Source: Myxococcales bacterium
GTDB lineage: Bacteria > Myxococcota > Myxococcia > Myxococcales > JAKAPL01
Assembly: GCA_021807105.1 (NCBI GenBank)
Contig: JAKAPL010000012.1
Coordinates: 1 to 64,000 of the forward strand
Length of the DNA: 64,000 bases
Direction of reading: 5' to 3'
The translations under genes were made by a program, and so were the position numbers. The stretch's first letter is position 1. Each line of letters opens with the position of its first letter. This document shows, in pieces, positions 61,077-64,000 of the stretch. The notes beneath the pieces are model-generated. The model was not told where the DNA came from, ran no database searches, and was given only the letters and a program-made list of their open reading frames with translations.

Positions 61077-61262
61077 CTAGGAGGCTAATGTCCCATGGGC
61101 GCCGTCGCGAGACAGCCGAGACCGAAGCGAGACGGACGCCCGAGGAGTGATCAGCGGAAACGTACTCTTTGCCGCACGTTGACCGGCGAAGCGACGAGGC
61201 CGTCCGTCGCGGCGGAGGGTTCGGCTTTCGCAGTAGGCAGCCATGAGACACCAGCCTCCTAG
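61077..61262. repeat. Family-B repeat, long form (186 bp)
   Basis: CTAGGAGGCT...AGCCTCCTAG; internal homology to 44728-44915. Confidence 0.85.
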
Positions 61263-61294
61263 GTATCTCCCGCCTGGGCCGCGCGTCAAGGTCT

Positions 61295-62005
61295 TCACCT
61301 GCGCTGCCAGACGACGCGGCGGCCGCCGGACAGCTCGGGTGGGGGCTTCTCCAGATGGAACTGGAACCAGGCGGGCTCGTAGGCCCGCATCTTGATCCTC
61401 TTGCCGTTCTGGACCGCCGTGAGGTTTGCCCGCAACCGGTCGTCGGTCGGGTTCACCTCGACGGCCCGCGCGAGCACGGCCTGGGCCTTGGCGTTCTCGC
61501 CCGCCTTCTGCCAGCAGTAGGCGTAGACGCTCCAGGGCAACCCCTCCTTCTTGCCCGCCTTGACCGCCCGCTCGAAGGCCTCGACCATCCGGGCGTGATC
61601 CCTGCGTTGGAAGTAGAGCGCCCCGAGGGTCGCCTGCGCCTGCCAATCCCGGAAGAAGGACTTCTCCAGGTGCGGCAGCGCGTCGTCGAACTCCTTGCGC
61701 GCGTACAGGAGGACGCCGAGCGCGCCGTGGAATTGGGAGGCGAGCAGGAACTGCCGGCCGGCGAGGGCGAAACCCTGGCGCAGCGAGTCGACCGCCTTGT
61801 CCACCCGCCCGGCCGTGAGATCCTTCTGGACGCCGTCCATGAGCGCCTGGACACGGCGGCTCACCTGACGGTTGAGCAGGTAGAAGACGGCGGAGAACGC
61901 GGCCAGGGCCGGCAGGATCAGCAGCAGGAGCGACCATCCGGTCACCAGCTTGAAGACGAGCAGCGCCGCCGCCGCCATAACGATCGAGATCGCGAGGTTG
62001 ATCAC
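61295..62005 (-). CDS. TPR-containing membrane protein
   Basis: Two N-terminal TM segments; ALGALYFQRRDHARMVEAFERAVKAGKKEGLPWSVYAYCWQKAGENAKAQAVLARAVEVNPTDDRLRANL. Confidence 0.8.
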   Translation of the reverse strand: MINLAISIVMAAAALLVFKLVTGWSLLLLILPALAAFSAVFYLLNRQVSRRVQALMDGVQKDLTAGRVDKAVDSLRQGFALAGRQFLLASQFHGALGVLLYARKEFDDALPHLEKSFFRDWQAQATLGALYFQRRDHARMVEAFERAVKAGKKEGLPWSVYAYCWQKAGENAKAQAVLARAVEVNPTDDRLRANLTAVQNGKRIKMRAYEPAWFQFHLEKPPPELSGGRRVVWQRR

Positions 62006-62050
62006 GGCGCGTTCTCTTACCTACCGCCGCCGAACGTCGCAAGCGGCTTT

Positions 62051-62329
62051 TCAGGCAGTCGCTTTGGGGGAGGCCGGCGGCGGCACGCGCCGCCTCGCCC
62101 GGGCGGCCCGCAGATAGAGGTAGAGCCCGGCGAGCGCGACCGCGCCGGCGAGCGCCCCCACCCCTTCCCAGAGCAGCAGCCGCGCGATCGACCAGCTCAC
62201 GGCCGGTCCCACGTCGCAGCCGATGGGGAAGGGCGGAACGGCCCACCAGTGGATGAGCCTCGCGGAGAGGGCCGCGGCCGCGGCCGCTCCCAAGAGCCCT
62301 CCGACGAGAAAGAAGACGAGCAGCCGCAT
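62051..62329 (-). CDS. Small membrane protein (92 aa)
   Basis: Two predicted TM segments, basic C-terminus. Confidence 0.55.
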   Translation of the reverse strand: MRLLVFFLVGGLLGAAAAAALSARLIHWWAVPPFPIGCDVGPAVSWSIARLLLWEGVGALAGAVALAGLYLYLRAARARRRVPPPASPKATA

Positions 62330-62422
62330 GCCGTTGCCCTCGCGGTTCCGACCGGGAAAGCGCCAGCTTAGCAGCTTCGTGACGCGGGGGCACGACGTTC
62401 GGCCGTGCCCCCGCGAGACGAC

Positions 62423-62475
62423 CTAGGAGGCTCGGTGTGAACTGGCTGCCTGCTGCGAAAGCCGAACCCTCCTAG
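62423..62475. repeat. Family-B repeat, short form (53 bp)
   Basis: CTAGGAGGCTCGGTGTGAA...GAACCCTCCTAG; overlaps the stop codon of the CBS gene; matches the right part of 61077-61262 in inverse orientation. Confidence 0.82.
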
Positions 62476-62894
62476 ATCCGCGCCTCCCGCTCGCTGATCT
62501 GGCGCAGCGTCTGCCATGCGTTCGCCTGCTCCCGCTGGGCGATGTCCGAGAGGCTGATCACGCCCTGGAGACGGCCGCCGCCGTCGAGGCACATGATGCG
62601 CGACTTGTGGTGCTTGGCCATGAGCTGCTCGGCCTCCCGCAGGTCGTCCTTCGGATTGCATCCGACGACCTCGCGGGTCATCACGTCCTCCACGAAGCTG
62701 GCCACCGGCTTCTTGCCCGCGACGAAGCGGATCGCGATGTCCCGGTCGGTCAGGGTCCCGACCACCTTCTTCGACTGATCGCAGACCGGCAGGAAGCCGA
62801 CGTTCTCGTCCCGCATCTTCCGGGCGGCGTCCTCGACCGTATCACGGGGGGAGACGCACTCGAAATCACGCTTCATCAGCTCTTCGCACAACAT
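62472..62894 (-). CDS. CBS-domain pair protein
   Basis: LCEELMKRDFECVSPRDTVEDAARKMRDENVGFLPVCDQSKKVVGTLTDRDIAIR; VEDVMTREVVGCNPKDDLREAEQLMAKHHKSRIMCLDGGGRLQGVISLSDIAQ. Confidence 0.95.
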   Translation of the reverse strand: MLCEELMKRDFECVSPRDTVEDAARKMRDENVGFLPVCDQSKKVVGTLTDRDIAIRFVAGKKPVASFVEDVMTREVVGCNPKDDLREAEQLMAKHHKSRIMCLDGGGRLQGVISLSDIAQREQANAWQTLRQISEREARI

Positions 62895-63044
62895 TTTGGA
62901 GACCTCCGGAGTGGGGTAGGCGGAGAAGATAGCCACGCCGGACCGAGGGGCGAGGACGGGGAGCTTCCCCGACCCACCTGGGCCGGCGACCCCGGAAGAC
63001 GTCATTGCCACGCCCACGCTCGCGGCGTTAGACTCGCTCCATCT

Positions 63045-63395
63045 ATGCGGGCATGGATTCGGTCTCTCCTGCTGCTGGCGGTGGCCCTCTCCGCGGGGCC
63101 GGCGGTCGCCAAGCCGAAGGCAAAGGCCCAGCTCGTCCTCCAGGTCAAGCCCGCCGGGGCCCGCGTCTACATCGACAACCACGACATGGGCGAGGCGAGC
63201 GCGGGCAGGACCATCGACCTCTCCGCGGGCGTGCACGTCATCCGGCTCGTCTACAAGGGCGACGAGCGCGAAGAACCGATCAAGTTCGAGGCGGGCAGGA
63301 AGACGACATACAGCGTCCATTTCGACGAGGAGCCGAAGGGCGGCAAGAGCGCGGACGACGATCTGGACCTGCCGGGTTCCGTCGACTCGCCATGA
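63045..63395 (+). CDS. PEGA-domain secreted protein
   Basis: VLQVKPAGARVYIDNHDMGEASAGRTIDLSAGVHVIRL. Confidence 0.85.
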   Translation: MRAWIRSLLLLAVALSAGPAVAKPKAKAQLVLQVKPAGARVYIDNHDMGEASAGRTIDLSAGVHVIRLVYKGDEREEPIKFEAGRKTTYSVHFDEEPKGGKSADDDLDLPGSVDSP

Positions 63396-64000
63396 CCCCG
63401 CGGGGGCGCCTATGGCTCGGCGCGCACGAATCGATCGCGGGCGGACCCTCCCGGGCCTTCGAGCGAGCCGCCGCCGACGGCGCCGAAGCCGTCCAGATCT
63501 TCACGAAGAACGCGCGCGGTTGGGCCGCGACGCCGATCCCCCGGGAGGAGCGCGCCCGATTCCGGGCCGCGGCCGCCGCCGCGCGCATCCCGGTGATCGC
63601 CCACGCGAGCTACCTCGTGAACCTCGCCGCCGAGGCCCCCGTCTTGCGGGAGAAGAGCATCGCCGCGATGGCGGAGGAGGTGGCGCGCTGCGAGGCGCTC
63701 GGCATCCCCGACCTCGTGGTCCACCCGGGCAGCCACCCCGATCCCGAGCGCGGCGCCGTTCTCGCCGCGAGCGCCCTGGGCGAGATCCGTCGCCTCTCGC
63801 CCCAGGGCGGGACCCACATCCTCCTCGAGAACAGCGCCGGCCAGGGGCACGGCTTCGGCCGCCGCTTCGAAGATCTCGCGGCCATCCGGCGGGCGGCCGG
63901 GCGCCCGTCCTGGCTCGGGTACTGCCTCGACACCTGTCATCTGTTCGCCGCGGGTTACGACATCGCGAGCGCCGGCGGCTGGCGTGAGGTCGCCGAGACG
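63392..64000 (+). CDS. nfo: Endonuclease IV (truncated by window end)
   Basis: Open frame not in the ORF track: MTPRGRLWLGAHESIAGGPSRAFERAAADGAEAVQIFTKNARGW...HASYLVNLAAEAP...LLENSAGQG...WLGYCLDTCHLFAAGYDI. Confidence 0.93.
   Translation, partial: MTPRGRLWLGAHESIAGGPSRAFERAAADGAEAVQIFTKNARGWAATPIPREERARFRAAAAAARIPVIAHASYLVNLAAEAPVLREKSIAAMAEEVARCEALGIPDLVVHPGSHPDPERGAVLAASALGEIRRLSPQGGTHILLENSAGQGHGFGRRFEDLAAIRRAAGRPSWLGYCLDTCHLFAAGYDIASAGGWREVAET

Overview
High-GC bacterial chromosome segment. Gene style (Ser/Gly-linker lipoproteins, Cys-rich lipoproteins, alternative complex III) suggests Myxococcota or another former deltaproteobacterium, but this is inference only. Most of the window is ordinary chromosome: mreC-mreD-mrdA-rodA; a MerR-controlled acyl-CoA/sterol-type lipid catabolism cluster; thiL, dacB and ssb; an alternative complex III (Act) operon preceded by a cupredoxin gene; xseB-RR-ispA-dxs-tlyA; chrA; epmA; many secreted lipoproteins; tRNA-Met(CAT) and tRNA-Leu(CAA); and nfo truncated at the right edge. 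The most unusual content is repetitive DNA. (i) Three unrelated-sequence tandem arrays share an exact 21-bp period. (ii) A MITE-like family (~173-211 bp) has perfect 16-bp inverted termini CCCGTCTTATTCACGG and 5-bp target duplications. (iii) A second family has CTAGGAGGCT...AGCCTCCTAG termini in ~187-bp and ~50-bp forms. (iv) A 32-bp repeat flanks a nested IS. Copies of (ii)-(iv) repeatedly sit on, duplicate or donate stop codons of neighbouring genes. Two of the three 21-bp arrays end within about 100 bp of a MITE copy. Other points of note are a shared 19-bp palindromic operator at merR and at the lipid cluster, a C10 tract directly after the start codon of a repeat-rich secreted protein, and a G18 tract between a heptad array and thiL. 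All calls come from reading the sequence and ORF translations; no database search was run.
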